From the NCBI GenBank assembly GCA_947630025.1, contig CANRFZ010000006.1, positions 79,635-143,634 on the forward strand: a stretch of DNA of 64,000 nucleotides, in the 5' to 3' direction. The translations under genes and the position numbers were made by a program. Positions 1 to 9,432 of the stretch are shown piece by piece. Origin of the DNA: an uncultured Lachnospiraceae bacterium (GTDB lineage Bacteria; Bacillota; Clostridia; Lachnospirales; Lachnospiraceae). The stretch's first letter is position 1. Each line of letters opens with the position of its first letter. The notes under the pieces were generated by a model. The model ran no database searches, was not told the DNA's origin, and saw nothing but the letters and a program-made list of their open reading frames with translations.

Positions 1-120
1 CGCTCTCTCCGTAGGCGGCAAAGACGTTAATTTAGGAAACGGCAGCCCGCAGGCGCGAACTTCTTTCCAACGCCCATTTTATCACAACAGGCTTTTGATG
101 TATATAAAAATTGGCAAAAT

Positions 121-1419
121 TTACAACGGGCGGCACGGCAGCGACGCCTTCCCCGCGTCGATGAGATGCTGCAGCGTTTTCAGAATGCCCAGTTTCGCGT
201 GGGGAAACGTCAGACCGCCCTGAAAATAGACCGTGTAGGGTGGCTTGATGGGGCCGTCGGCGCTGAGCTCGATAGAGGAGCCGGACACAAACGCGCCCGC
301 CGCCATGATGACCTGCGCATCGTACCCCGGCATATTCCACGGCTCCGGCACCACGAAACTGTCCACGGACGCCGCCTCCTGAATCCCCCGGCAGAACGCG
401 ATCACGCCCTCCGGCGTGCCGAAAGTGACCGCCTGAATGATGTCGTGGCGCTCCTCAGAAGCGTCCGGCAGGACGTCAAACCCCAGCTTTTCGTAGACAT
501 TGGCCGCAAAGACCGCTCCCTTTAAGGCGCTGGCGGTCACCACCGGCGCGAGGAACAGTCCCTCGTAAAAGGAAGGCAGAATGCCCAGCGACGCGCCCAC
601 CTCTTTGCCCAGCCCCGGCGACGTGAGCCGAAACGCCGCGTTCTCCACGCAGTCTTTCCGCCCGGCGATATAGCCGCCGATGGGGGCCAGCCCGCCGCCG
701 GGATTCTTGATTAACGAGCCTACCACCATGTCCGCGCCCGCCTCGGCGGGCTCCGTCGTCTCCACAAATTCCCCGTAGCAGTTGTCTACCATGCAGAGTA
801 CGTCGGGTTTGATTTTTTTAAGAAAAGCGATCAGTTCGCCGATCCGTGCCACGGACAGCGTCGGTCTGGTCTGATAGCCTTTGGAGCGCTGGATCGTGAC
901 CAGCTTCGTCTTTTCGTTCACGGCGGCGCGGATGCCGTCATAGTCAAAGGAGCCGTCCGCCAGAAGATCCACCTGCCTGTAGGTGACGCCGTACTCTTTC
1001 AGCGAGCCGCGGGACGGCCTGATGCCGATGACTTCCTCCAGCGTGTCATAAGGCTTTCCCACGGGCGAGAGCAGTTCGTCGCCGGGCCGCAGGTTGCTCA
1101 TCAGCGCCAGCGCCAGCGCATGGGTGCCGCAGGTGATCTGCGGGCGCACCAGCGCGTCCTCGGTGTGAAAGACGCGGGCATACACTTGTTCCAGCGTGTC
1201 CCGCCCCAGATCGTTGTAGCCATAGCCGGTGGTTCCCAGCAGGCAGGATTCGCTCACCCGGCACTGCTGCATGGCGCGGATCACTTTCAACTGGTTATAC
1301 TCCGCCGTCTCGTCGATCTTGGCAAAACGATCGACCAATCCGGTCAATATCTGTTCCCCGTAGTCGTACACTTCGTCGGAAATGCCGAACTGCCGGTACT
1401 GTTCCCTGAGATTCGTCAT
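121..1419 (-). CDS. Methionine gamma-lyase/aluminium-resistance family PLP enzyme
   Basis: Predicted 432-aa PLP-dependent enzyme of the Cys/Met-metabolism fold, in the family annotated as 'aluminum resistance' or methionine gamma-lyase-like protein. The motif GSLIKNPGGG carries the likely PLP-binding lysine, and QITCGTHALALAL is typical of this family. The reading frame is open further upstream, but the ATG at 1419 (MTNLREQ) fits the family N-terminus and overlaps the miaA stop as TAATG, which suggests translational coupling. It is the last gene of the long minus-strand block. The exact substrate (methionine, cystathionine or another thiol amino acid) cannot be read from sequence. Confidence 0.85.
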   Translation of the reverse strand: MTNLREQYRQFGISDEVYDYGEQILTGLVDRFAKIDETAEYNQLKVIRAMQQCRVSESCLLGTTGYGYNDLGRDTLEQVYARVFHTEDALVRPQITCGTHALALALMSNLRPGDELLSPVGKPYDTLEEVIGIRPSRGSLKEYGVTYRQVDLLADGSFDYDGIRAAVNEKTKLVTIQRSKGYQTRPTLSVARIGELIAFLKKIKPDVLCMVDNCYGEFVETTEPAEAGADMVVGSLIKNPGGGLAPIGGYIAGRKDCVENAAFRLTSPGLGKEVGASLGILPSFYEGLFLAPVVTASALKGAVFAANVYEKLGFDVLPDASEERHDIIQAVTFGTPEGVIAFCRGIQEAASVDSFVVPEPWNMPGYDAQVIMAAGAFVSGSSIELSADGPIKPPYTVYFQGGLTFPHAKLGILKTLQHLIDAGKASLPCRPL

Positions 1420-2420
1420 TACGTTCCTCCCGTTTCTTTCCGGACGTCCTCCCCTGCGGGCCCGCCCGTCAGCCCTTTCTGCCGCAGCAGGCGCAGCATG
1501 GCGTCGAGCATCGCTTCCTCGTCGCCGCCGTAGGCCGCTCTGTCGATCATCGTCACATCTCTCTCCCGGCGGAACCATGTGAGCTGCCGCTTGGCAAAAT
1601 GCCTTGTGTCGCGCTTGATCAGGTACACCGCCTGCTCCAGCGTGCACTTTCCGTCGAGATACCGCAGGATCTCCTTGTAGCCGAGGCCCTGCATCGACAC
1701 CATTCCTTCCGTGCAGCCCATCTCTTTCAGCCGCCTCACCTCATCCACGAGGCCGTCCGCCAGCATTTCGTCCACCCTGCGGTCGATGCGCGCATAGAGC
1801 TTCTCCCGGTCGTCGTTGAGCACGAAATAGACAAACCGGTAGGGCGATTCGTTCTGCCGCTGGAGCCGGTTGTGCTCGGAGATCGGGCGGCCCGTCACTT
1901 CGTAATATTCGATGGCGCGAATGACACGCTTGACGTTGTGGGCGTGGATGTTGTCACAGGAGGCGGGATCGATCTGCCGCAGCCTCTCGTACAGTACGTC
2001 TCCGCCCTGTTCCGCCGCCGTCCGCTCCAGCCGCCGTCTGATGGCCGGATCGCTGTCGCCTTCCGCAAAATCCACATCATACAGAAGCGCCTGAATATAA
2101 AAACCCGTTCCGCCGGTGACGACAGGCAGATGTCCGCGGGCGTAAATCCCCCGCATGGCTTCCACGGCGAGACGCTGGAACAGAACCACGTTAAATTCCT
2201 GATCCGGCTCCAGAATATCGATCAGATGATGGGGAATACCGTTTCGCTCGGCGGGCGGGAGCTTGGCGGAGCCGATGTCCATATGCCGGTAGACCTGCAT
2301 CGAGTCGGCGGAGACGATCTCTCCGCCCGCTGCGGCGGCCAGCGCCAGAGACAGCTTCGTCTTCCCCACGGCAGTGGGGCCTGTCAGTATCACTAACGGC
2401 GGTCTGTTTGTGGATATCAT
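1419..2420 (-). CDS. miaA: tRNA dimethylallyltransferase MiaA
   Basis: 333 aa. Transfers a dimethylallyl group from DMAPP to N6 of A37 in tRNAs reading UNN codons. The P-loop GPTAVGKT lies near residue 13, SADSMQVYRHMDIGSAK follows, and the C-terminal part has the RQLTWFRRE motif of the family. Length is normal. It shares one base with the downstream lyase and sits 60 bp after mutL. Its partner miaB, which adds the methylthio group to the same nucleotide, is in the same block, with the mismatch-repair genes between them. Confidence 0.95.
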   Translation of the reverse strand: MISTNRPPLVILTGPTAVGKTKLSLALAAAAGGEIVSADSMQVYRHMDIGSAKLPPAERNGIPHHLIDILEPDQEFNVVLFQRLAVEAMRGIYARGHLPVVTGGTGFYIQALLYDVDFAEGDSDPAIRRRLERTAAEQGGDVLYERLRQIDPASCDNIHAHNVKRVIRAIEYYEVTGRPISEHNRLQRQNESPYRFVYFVLNDDREKLYARIDRRVDEMLADGLVDEVRRLKEMGCTEGMVSMQGLGYKEILRYLDGKCTLEQAVYLIKRDTRHFAKRQLTWFRRERDVTMIDRAAYGGDEEAMLDAMLRLLRQKGLTGGPAGEDVRKETGGT

Positions 2421-2480
2421 CGGGCGGCCCTCCTGCGGTCTGCCGAGGATGCGGACGACGGCTTTGTGCGCCGCGGTGCG

Positions 2481-4370
2481 TCATACGATCCTCTTAAATT
2501 TCTTTTCCAGTTCGTATCGGGACATGGAGATGACGGTGGGCCTTCCGTGGGGACAGTGGTAGGGATTGTCCAGCGTCAATAACTCCCCTATGAGACTGTC
2601 CGCCTCCTGCCTGCTGAGGCGCATATTGCCCTTTACGGCGGCTTTGCACGCCATCGAAGCGATCCGCATACGGACGCTCTCCGGCGTTCCGGCGGGCTTC
2701 TCCTCCGCCAGCTCCTCCAGAATCTCCCGAAAGAAAGTCTGTTCCTCATAGCCGTACAGTTCCATCGGCACACCGCGTATGGCGTAATCGCTGCCGCCAA
2801 ATTCCTCTATTGCAAATCCCAGCGCCTCGAAATCCTCCGCGTGGGCCGCATAACACTCCTGTTCCCTGCCGCTCAGCGTGACGATGATCGGCGGATTCAG
2901 CGTCTGGGAGGCGATCTCGTGCTCCCGGAAGCGTTTGATCAGGCGTTCGTACTTTACCTTTTCATGGGCGGCGTGCTGGTCGATGATCAGCAGCTTGTCC
3001 TCGTAGGAGATCAGCCAGTACGTGTCAAAGATCTGTCCGAGCAGTTCATACCGCGGGCGGGCCTGCGCCGACAGAATCCTGTCCTCAAACAACTCCGTCT
3101 GCCGTGCCTCCGTAACTGCCATAGCTGCCTGCCGCGTCCCCGCATCCGTCTGTGCCGCTTCGTCATAAGAACCCGCCTGCGCGAATGACACAGCCTGCCC
3201 GGAAGATAACGCATCCTGCTCGAAAGATGACGCAGCCTGTCCGCCGTAGGCGACGTTCTGGCTCACGCGGTTCCTGTTTTCGTTGGCAATCCGCTGCTGC
3301 TCGAAAGGCTCCGGCGCTTTCGGGACGACAGGCGGCGCGGGCGTCTTTTCCTCCCGGCCAAACGTCACCCCCGGAATCATCTCCGTGCCGTGCAGCGCGT
3401 CGCGGACGGCATCCCGCACCGCCGTGTGGAAGGCCGGGGCGTCGGAAATCCGGATCTCCGTCTTGGCGGGATGGACATTGACGTCGATGCGTCCGGTGTC
3501 GATCCCGAAATGCAGCACGCAGAACGGAAACTTATGCTGCATCAGGTATTCCCGGCAGCCTTCCTCCACCGCGCTGCCGATGAGACTGCTCTTGACGGAT
3601 CTGCCGTTGACAAAGAAGATCTCGTAATTCCTGTTGGCGCGGTTGATTACGGGCTTCCCCAGCAGGCCGTCTATGGTGATGCCGTCGGCGCTGGCGTGCA
3701 GGGGAATCAGCTCGCGGGAGATTTCCCTGCCATAGATGCGGTAGACGATCTCGGACAGGTCGCCGCTGCCGGACGTATAGAACCGCGTCTGGCCGTTATT
3801 GAGAAACCGGAACGAAATATCGGGCCGGGACAGCGCCAGATGCTCCATCAGCTCCGCCACATAGGAGCCCTCGGTCTGAGGCTGCTTCAAAAACTTCCTC
3901 CTAGGCGGCACATTGTAGAAAAGGTTCCGCACGAGAACCGTCGTGCCCTCCGGCGCGCCCACTTCCTCGCTCTCCATCTCCTGTCCGCCCTCGATCACAT
4001 AGCGGAGTCCGGTCAGCTCCTCCGGCGTCTTGGTGATCACTTCCACCATGGAGACCGCCGCGATGCTGGCCAGCGCCTCGCCCCGGAAGCCTAGACTGAC
4101 TAAGTCAGTCAAGTCCTCCGCGGAAGTGATTTTGCTCGTGGCGTGGCGCAGAAATGCGTTGTGCACCTGCGTTTTCTCGATGCCGCTGCCGTTGTCCGTG
4201 ACGCGGATCAGCCGGATGCCGCCCTCCCGGATCTCCACGGTGACGGCGTCCGCCCCGGCGTCGATGGCGTTTTCCACCAGCTCCTTTACGACGCTGGCGG
4301 GCCGCTCCACCACTTCTCCCGCGGCGATTTTATCGATTGTCTGATGATCCAGAATATTGATCTGTGCCAT
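2481..4370 (-). CDS. mutL: DNA mismatch repair protein MutL
   Basis: 629 aa. GHKL ATPase motifs are present in the first 110 residues (ELVENAIDAGA, DNGSGI, GFRGEALASI). A variable linker lies near residues 340-430, and the C-terminal endonuclease domain has DQHAAHEKVKYE, a KAAVKG segment and CPHGRPT. The DQHA-x2-E-x4-E metal motif marks it as the nicking type of MutL found in bacteria without MutH. The gene starts 5 bp after mutS, so the two are almost certainly cotranscribed. Upstream Shine-Dalgarno pairing is weak, which fits coupling to mutS translation. Confidence 0.96.
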   Translation of the reverse strand: MAQINILDHQTIDKIAAGEVVERPASVVKELVENAIDAGADAVTVEIREGGIRLIRVTDNGSGIEKTQVHNAFLRHATSKITSAEDLTDLVSLGFRGEALASIAAVSMVEVITKTPEELTGLRYVIEGGQEMESEEVGAPEGTTVLVRNLFYNVPPRRKFLKQPQTEGSYVAELMEHLALSRPDISFRFLNNGQTRFYTSGSGDLSEIVYRIYGREISRELIPLHASADGITIDGLLGKPVINRANRNYEIFFVNGRSVKSSLIGSAVEEGCREYLMQHKFPFCVLHFGIDTGRIDVNVHPAKTEIRISDAPAFHTAVRDAVRDALHGTEMIPGVTFGREEKTPAPPVVPKAPEPFEQQRIANENRNRVSQNVAYGGQAASSFEQDALSSGQAVSFAQAGSYDEAAQTDAGTRQAAMAVTEARQTELFEDRILSAQARPRYELLGQIFDTYWLISYEDKLLIIDQHAAHEKVKYERLIKRFREHEIASQTLNPPIIVTLSGREQECYAAHAEDFEALGFAIEEFGGSDYAIRGVPMELYGYEEQTFFREILEELAEEKPAGTPESVRMRIASMACKAAVKGNMRLSRQEADSLIGELLTLDNPYHCPHGRPTVISMSRYELEKKFKRIV

Positions 4371-4375
4371 GTCTT

Positions 4376-7039
4376 TTATCCGTTTCCGCCGCCCTGCCAG
4401 CGGTTTTTCAGCTTATTCTGCAGCCGGTACAGGGTGTTCAGCGCATCCACCGGCGTCAGGTTGCTCACGTCGATATCCTGAAGCTCCCTGATGACATCCT
4501 CGTCCGTCACCGTGTCAAACAGCGACATCTGCTCCAGATCGACCTCGTCGTACCGCACCGGCCTGTGCTTTTCGCTTCTGTTCCCCACGGCGATGTCCTG
4601 CACCTTCTCCATGATGTCGTTGTCGCTGAGCTGCTCGACGATTTCCTTGGCGCGGTCGATCACCATGTCGGGCACGCCGGCGAGCTTGGCCACCTGAATG
4701 CCGTAGCTCTTGTCTGCCCCGCCCTTTACAATCTTGCGCAGGAACACGATGTCGTCGCCTTTTTCCTTCACGGCGATACAGTAATTGTTGACGTTGTCCA
4801 TCTTGTCTTCCAGCTCTGTCAGCTCGTGGTAATGAGTCGCAAAAAGCGTCTTGGCGCCCAGAATCCGGCGGTTGCTGATATGCTCGATCACCGCCCATGC
4901 GATGCTCAGGCCGTCAAAGGTGGACGTGCCGCGGCCGATCTCGTCCAGAATCAGCAGGCTGTCCGGCGTGGCGTTGCGCAGAATGTTGGCGACTTCGTTC
5001 ATCTCCACCATAAACGTGGACTGGCCGCTGGAGAGGTCGTCGGACGCGCCCACCCGCGTAAAGATCCTGTCCACAATGCCGATGTCCGCCTTTGCCGCCG
5101 GCACGAAGGAGCCGATCTGCGCCATCAGCACGATCAGGGCGGTCTGCCGCATATAGGTGGACTTGCCCGCCATGTTCGGCCCCGTGATCACGGCGATGCA
5201 GCGGTTCTTATTGTCCAGATAGGTATCGTTGGCGATAAACATTCCGTCGTTTATCATCTTTTCCACCACAGGATGCCGCCCATCCTTAATGTCGATCACG
5301 CCTTTCTCGTTCAGCGCGGGCCTGACGTAATGGTTGCGCTCCGCCACATAGGACAGGGATGCCAGCACGTCCAGCTTGGCCACCGCCCGGGCGGTGCGCT
5401 GGATGCGCTCCATCTGTCCGGCGATCTCGTCGCGGATATGGCAGAACATCTCATATTCCAGCGTGGACAGTTTATCCTCCGCGTTCAGGATGGCGTCCTC
5501 CAGCTCTTTTAACCGGGGCGTCGTGTAGCGCTCCGCGTTGGCCATGGTCTGTTTCCTGACATAATCCTCCGGCACCAGATGCTGGTAGGAGTTGGTCACT
5601 TCAAAATAATACCCGAACACTTTGTTGTACTTGATGCGCAGATTCTTGATTCCCGTACGCTCGCGGTCCGCGGTTTCCAGCTCGGCGAGCCACTTCTTGC
5701 CGTCGGTCTTGGCGCTGCGCAGCATATCGATATCGGCGTCGAAGCCCTCCTTGATAATGCCGCCGTCCCGGATGGCAATCGGCGGCTCCTCGATGATGGC
5801 GTCGTCGATCAGATGATAGATATCTTCCAGCGCGTCGATATGACTGTTGATCTCCTGCAGGAGTTCTCCGCCCAGATCGCCCAGCACCGTCTTGATGGAG
5901 GGCATCATCGCCAGCGAATTGCGGAAGGCGATGAGGTCTCTGGGATTGGCGGTCTTGTAGCTGACTCTGCCCAGCAGCCGTTCCAGATCGTAGACCGCCG
6001 TGAGATACTCCCGCAGCTCGTCCCTGTCCATGCTCCGCCGGCATAGCGCCTCCACCGCGTCCAGACGCCGCTCCATCTTCTCCCGGTCGATCAGCGGCTG
6101 CTCCAGATATTTGCGCAGCAGCCGTCCGCCCATGGCGGTCTTCGTGCGATCCAGAACGCCCAGCAGAGAGCCTGTCTTCTGCTTCTCCCGCAGCGTTTCG
6201 GTAAGCTCGAGATTGCGTCTAGTGGAACTGTCCAGCAGCATATATTTGGTCGTGAGATATGGGTATAAATGGGTAAAATGCTCCAACGGCGTCTTCTGCG
6301 TCTCGTAGAGATACTGTAAAAGCGCGCCCGCCGCGATCATGCCGGTGGGGAAGTCTTCGAGGCCCAGCCCCTTTAACGTGCTGACATGGAAATGCTTCAT
6401 CAGGCTCCGGCGGCACAGATCTTCGTCAAAATAGTGCGCGGCCAGAGAAAAGACCGTGATGTGCAGGCGCGTCTTCAGGTCGTCAATGTCAAAGCCGCTG
6501 ACAAAAAAAGGCTCGTTACAGATAATCTCCGACGGCGCGTACTTGTTGATCTCGTCCTGCAGCCTGCGGGTGTCCTCCACCTCCGTCAGATAATAGTCGC
6601 CGGTGGTGACGTCGGCCACGGAGATGCCCGTCTTGCCGGGAAAATAGACGATGCACATTAGGTAATTGTTGCGCGTCTCCTCTAACGACTGCAGGTTCAG
6701 GTTCGTACCCGGCGTGACGATCCGCACCACCTCGCGCTTTACGATGCCCTTCGCCTGCTTGGGATCTTCCATCTGTTCGCAGATGGCGACCTTATACCCT
6801 CTGGACACCAGCTTTCCCAGATAACTGTCCAGCGCGTGGTAGGGCACGCCGCACATGGGCGCTTTTTCCTCCTGCCCGCAGCTCTTGCCGGTGAGCGTGA
6901 TCTCCAGCTCCTTGGACGCCAGCAGCGCGTCGTCGTAGAACATTTCATAGAAATCGCCGAGGCGGTACATGAGGATGCAATCCTGATATTCTTTTTTCGT
7001 CTCCAGATACTGCTGCATCATCGGTGTCAATTCCGCCAT
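4376..7039 (-). CDS. mutS: DNA mismatch repair protein MutS
   Basis: 887 aa, full length for MutS1. The N-terminal mismatch-binding domain has the Phe-x-Glu element (GDFYEMFYDDA). The C-terminal ATPase has Walker A GPNMAGKST and Walker B LILDEIGRGTSTFDG. The KSYGIQVAKLAGVP segment precedes the C-terminal tail. It recognises mispaired bases and recruits MutL. It lies 23 bp after miaB and 5 bp before mutL. Confidence 0.97.
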   Translation of the reverse strand: MAELTPMMQQYLETKKEYQDCILMYRLGDFYEMFYDDALLASKELEITLTGKSCGQEEKAPMCGVPYHALDSYLGKLVSRGYKVAICEQMEDPKQAKGIVKREVVRIVTPGTNLNLQSLEETRNNYLMCIVYFPGKTGISVADVTTGDYYLTEVEDTRRLQDEINKYAPSEIICNEPFFVSGFDIDDLKTRLHITVFSLAAHYFDEDLCRRSLMKHFHVSTLKGLGLEDFPTGMIAAGALLQYLYETQKTPLEHFTHLYPYLTTKYMLLDSSTRRNLELTETLREKQKTGSLLGVLDRTKTAMGGRLLRKYLEQPLIDREKMERRLDAVEALCRRSMDRDELREYLTAVYDLERLLGRVSYKTANPRDLIAFRNSLAMMPSIKTVLGDLGGELLQEINSHIDALEDIYHLIDDAIIEEPPIAIRDGGIIKEGFDADIDMLRSAKTDGKKWLAELETADRERTGIKNLRIKYNKVFGYYFEVTNSYQHLVPEDYVRKQTMANAERYTTPRLKELEDAILNAEDKLSTLEYEMFCHIRDEIAGQMERIQRTARAVAKLDVLASLSYVAERNHYVRPALNEKGVIDIKDGRHPVVEKMINDGMFIANDTYLDNKNRCIAVITGPNMAGKSTYMRQTALIVLMAQIGSFVPAAKADIGIVDRIFTRVGASDDLSSGQSTFMVEMNEVANILRNATPDSLLILDEIGRGTSTFDGLSIAWAVIEHISNRRILGAKTLFATHYHELTELEDKMDNVNNYCIAVKEKGDDIVFLRKIVKGGADKSYGIQVAKLAGVPDMVIDRAKEIVEQLSDNDIMEKVQDIAVGNRSEKHRPVRYDEVDLEQMSLFDTVTDEDVIRELQDIDVSNLTPVDALNTLYRLQNKLKNRWQGGGNG

Positions 7040-7062
7040 TGTGCCAACCGTCTTTCTGTATG

Positions 7063-8490
7063 TTACGATACGATGTGCCCTGTATAATAGAACCCGTGGC
7101 AGACATCCAGCGATACGTCCACAAACCGTCCGATCAGCCCGCTGTCCGCGGGAAAATGTACCAGCATATTGTTGGAGAGGCGCCCCGTCATCAGCGAACC
7201 GTCCTGTTCGTTCACTTCTTCCACCAGCGCCTCCATCACCTGTCCCTGCATCCGGGCCGCCCGCTTTCTGGCGGTATCCTGCACCACCTTTAGCAGCCGG
7301 TCAAAATTCTCCCGCACCGTCTCCGCGGGCACCGTGTCCGGCATGGCCGCTGCCGGCGTGCCTGTCCGCTTGGAATAGAGGAACGTGTAGGCGTTGTCGT
7401 ACTCCACCCGCTGCACCATATCGATGGTCTGCGCCACGTCCTCCGCCGTCTCCCCCGGGAAACCGACGATGAGATCCGTGGTCAGCGAGATGTCCGGCAT
7501 GGCCGTTTTGATCCTGTCTGTCAGGGCGAGATACTGCTCTCTCGTATACCGTCTGTTCATCGCCCGCAGGATGCGGTCGGAGCCCGCCTGCAGCGGCAGA
7601 TGCAGATGGCGGCATATCTTGGAGGAATCCTTCATCACGTCGATCAGTTCCTCCGACAGATCCTTGGGATGGGAAGTCATAAAGCGGATGCGCCGCACGC
7701 CGTCTATCTGCTCGACTCTGCGCAGAAGCCGGGCAAACGACAGGGGATGCTTCAGATTGCGCCCATAGGAATTGACATTCTGGCCGAGCAGCATCACTTC
7801 CACGACGCCGTCCGCCGCCAGCGCCTCGATCTCCCGCAGGATTTCGTCCGGATCGCGGCTCCGCTCCCTGCCTCTCACATAAGGGACGATACAATAGCTG
7901 CAGAAATTGTTGCAGCCGAACATGATATTGACGCCGGACTTGTACGGATATTTGCGGCTGACCGGCAGATCCTCGACGATCCGGTCCGTCTCCTGCCAGA
8001 TATCGACGATCATGCCGCCGCTCTCAAACATGGACACAAGAAGCTGGGCGAATTTATAAAGATTGTGGGTGCCGAAAACCAGATCCACGAAGCGGTAACT
8101 CTCGCGGATTCTGTCGATCACGTTCTGTTCCTGCATCATGCAGCCGCACAACGCAATCTTCATATGCGGCTTTTTGCTCTTTAGGCTCTTTAGGTAACCC
8201 AGCCTGCCGTAGACGCGCTGGTTGGCGTTGTCCCGCACGGTACACGTATTGTATACCACCAGATCGGCGTCCTCCTCCCGCGCCGCAGGCAGATAGCCGA
8301 TCCGCTCCAGAATGCCGGAGAGCTTCTCGGAGTCTCTGGCGTTCATCTGGCAGCCGAAGGTGACGACGCAGTACCGGGGCTTCCGGCCAAGCTTCTTCCC
8401 CAGCCGCTCCGTATAGTCCGCCGCCTGCCGCATATATTCCCGCTGCAGGGCCGATTCTTTTTCATCGTTCGTGGATGTGTATCCGGTCAT
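7063..8490 (-). CDS. miaB: tRNA-2-methylthio-N6-dimethylallyladenosine synthase MiaB
   Basis: 475 aa radical-SAM methylthiotransferase. The N-terminal UPF0004 domain has TFGCQMNARDSEK. The radical-SAM cluster motif GCNNFCSYCIVPYVRGRERSR begins around residue 190. A C-terminal TRAM domain follows. It thiomethylates i6A37 made by MiaA, whose gene is in the same block. The N-terminus carries roughly 40 residues before the UPF0004 core, which is common in Clostridia. Confidence 0.95.
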   Translation of the reverse strand: MTGYTSTNDEKESALQREYMRQAADYTERLGKKLGRKPRYCVVTFGCQMNARDSEKLSGILERIGYLPAAREEDADLVVYNTCTVRDNANQRVYGRLGYLKSLKSKKPHMKIALCGCMMQEQNVIDRIRESYRFVDLVFGTHNLYKFAQLLVSMFESGGMIVDIWQETDRIVEDLPVSRKYPYKSGVNIMFGCNNFCSYCIVPYVRGRERSRDPDEILREIEALAADGVVEVMLLGQNVNSYGRNLKHPLSFARLLRRVEQIDGVRRIRFMTSHPKDLSEELIDVMKDSSKICRHLHLPLQAGSDRILRAMNRRYTREQYLALTDRIKTAMPDISLTTDLIVGFPGETAEDVAQTIDMVQRVEYDNAYTFLYSKRTGTPAAAMPDTVPAETVRENFDRLLKVVQDTARKRAARMQGQVMEALVEEVNEQDGSLMTGRLSNNMLVHFPADSGLIGRFVDVSLDVCHGFYYTGHIVS

Positions 8491-8521
8491 GGCATCTCGC
8501 TTTCTCGTCCGGCGCTGCTAT

Positions 8522-9388
8522 TTAGACGCTTTTCATGCAGCAGGCCACCGCCAGCGCGCCGGGCCCGATATGGCAGGAGACGCTTAAGGAGAGCGGGTCC
8601 ATATGAATGTCAAACGCAGGGAAATGCGACTGCACTTCCTCCCGAAACTGCTCCGCCGCGTCCAAGTCATGACTGTAGGCGATCTGCAGCCGTACATGAT
8701 CCGTGTCCGCCCCGCCGAACCGCTTCTCCATATCGCTGCGGATGGCGTTGATCATAATGGACTTTCCGTGGGATACGGTGCGCGCCTTGGCGAAAGCGTC
8801 CAGCTTCTGCCCCTGAATCTGCAGCACCGGCTTCAGCCGGAGAATCGTGCCGAGGGCCGCCGCCGCGGGCGTGATCCTGCCGCCTTTTTTCAGATAATAC
8901 AATGTGTCCAGCATGATGTAGATGCTGGAATTTAACTTATCCTTCTCCAGAAACGCCCGGATGCCTGCGGCGTCCATCCCCTGCTCTGCCAGCGCCAGCG
9001 CGTCCAGTACGGACTGCCGCTGGGTGACGGAAATCCGCTGGTTGTCCGCCACCTGTACCCTGCCGTCATACTCCTTGGCCAGCATCACGGCGCTCTGACA
9101 GGAACCGCTCAGGCTGCTGGACATCGGGATATGTATCAGCTCGTCGTGATCCTGCAGCGCCTCGTCCCACAGTTTCATGACGGCGTCCGGCGTGGGCTGG
9201 CTGGTCACGACGTCGGCGCCCTGCGCCAGTTTCTCGTAGAACTGCTGCTGCGTCAGGCTGATATCCTCGTAATACACTTCCTCATTGATCATAAACGGCA
9301 TCGGAAGCACATAGACTCCCATCTCACGTCCCTGCGCCTGCGTGATGCCGCTGTTACTGTCCGTAACGACTGCGATTTTCTTTGCCAT
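8522..9388 (-). CDS. DegV family fatty-acid-binding (FakB-type) protein
   Basis: 288 aa EDD-fold protein. The N-terminal VTDSNSGIT and the TSQPTPDAVMKLW segment are DegV hallmarks, and the C-terminus ends HIGPGALAV. DegV/FakB proteins bind an acyl chain and present its carboxylate to the kinase FakA. A FakA-like gene lies about 2 kb upstream in the same block (11555-13246), so a functional pair is plausible. The fatty-acid preference cannot be deduced. Confidence 0.88.
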   Translation of the reverse strand: MAKKIAVVTDSNSGITQAQGREMGVYVLPMPFMINEEVYYEDISLTQQQFYEKLAQGADVVTSQPTPDAVMKLWDEALQDHDELIHIPMSSSLSGSCQSAVMLAKEYDGRVQVADNQRISVTQRQSVLDALALAEQGMDAAGIRAFLEKDKLNSSIYIMLDTLYYLKKGGRITPAAAALGTILRLKPVLQIQGQKLDAFAKARTVSHGKSIMINAIRSDMEKRFGGADTDHVRLQIAYSHDLDAAEQFREEVQSHFPAFDIHMDPLSLSVSCHIGPGALAVACCMKSV

Positions 9389-9432
9389 AATATGTCTCTC
9401 AACTTTCTCAAGATTCTTATCTAATATTACTT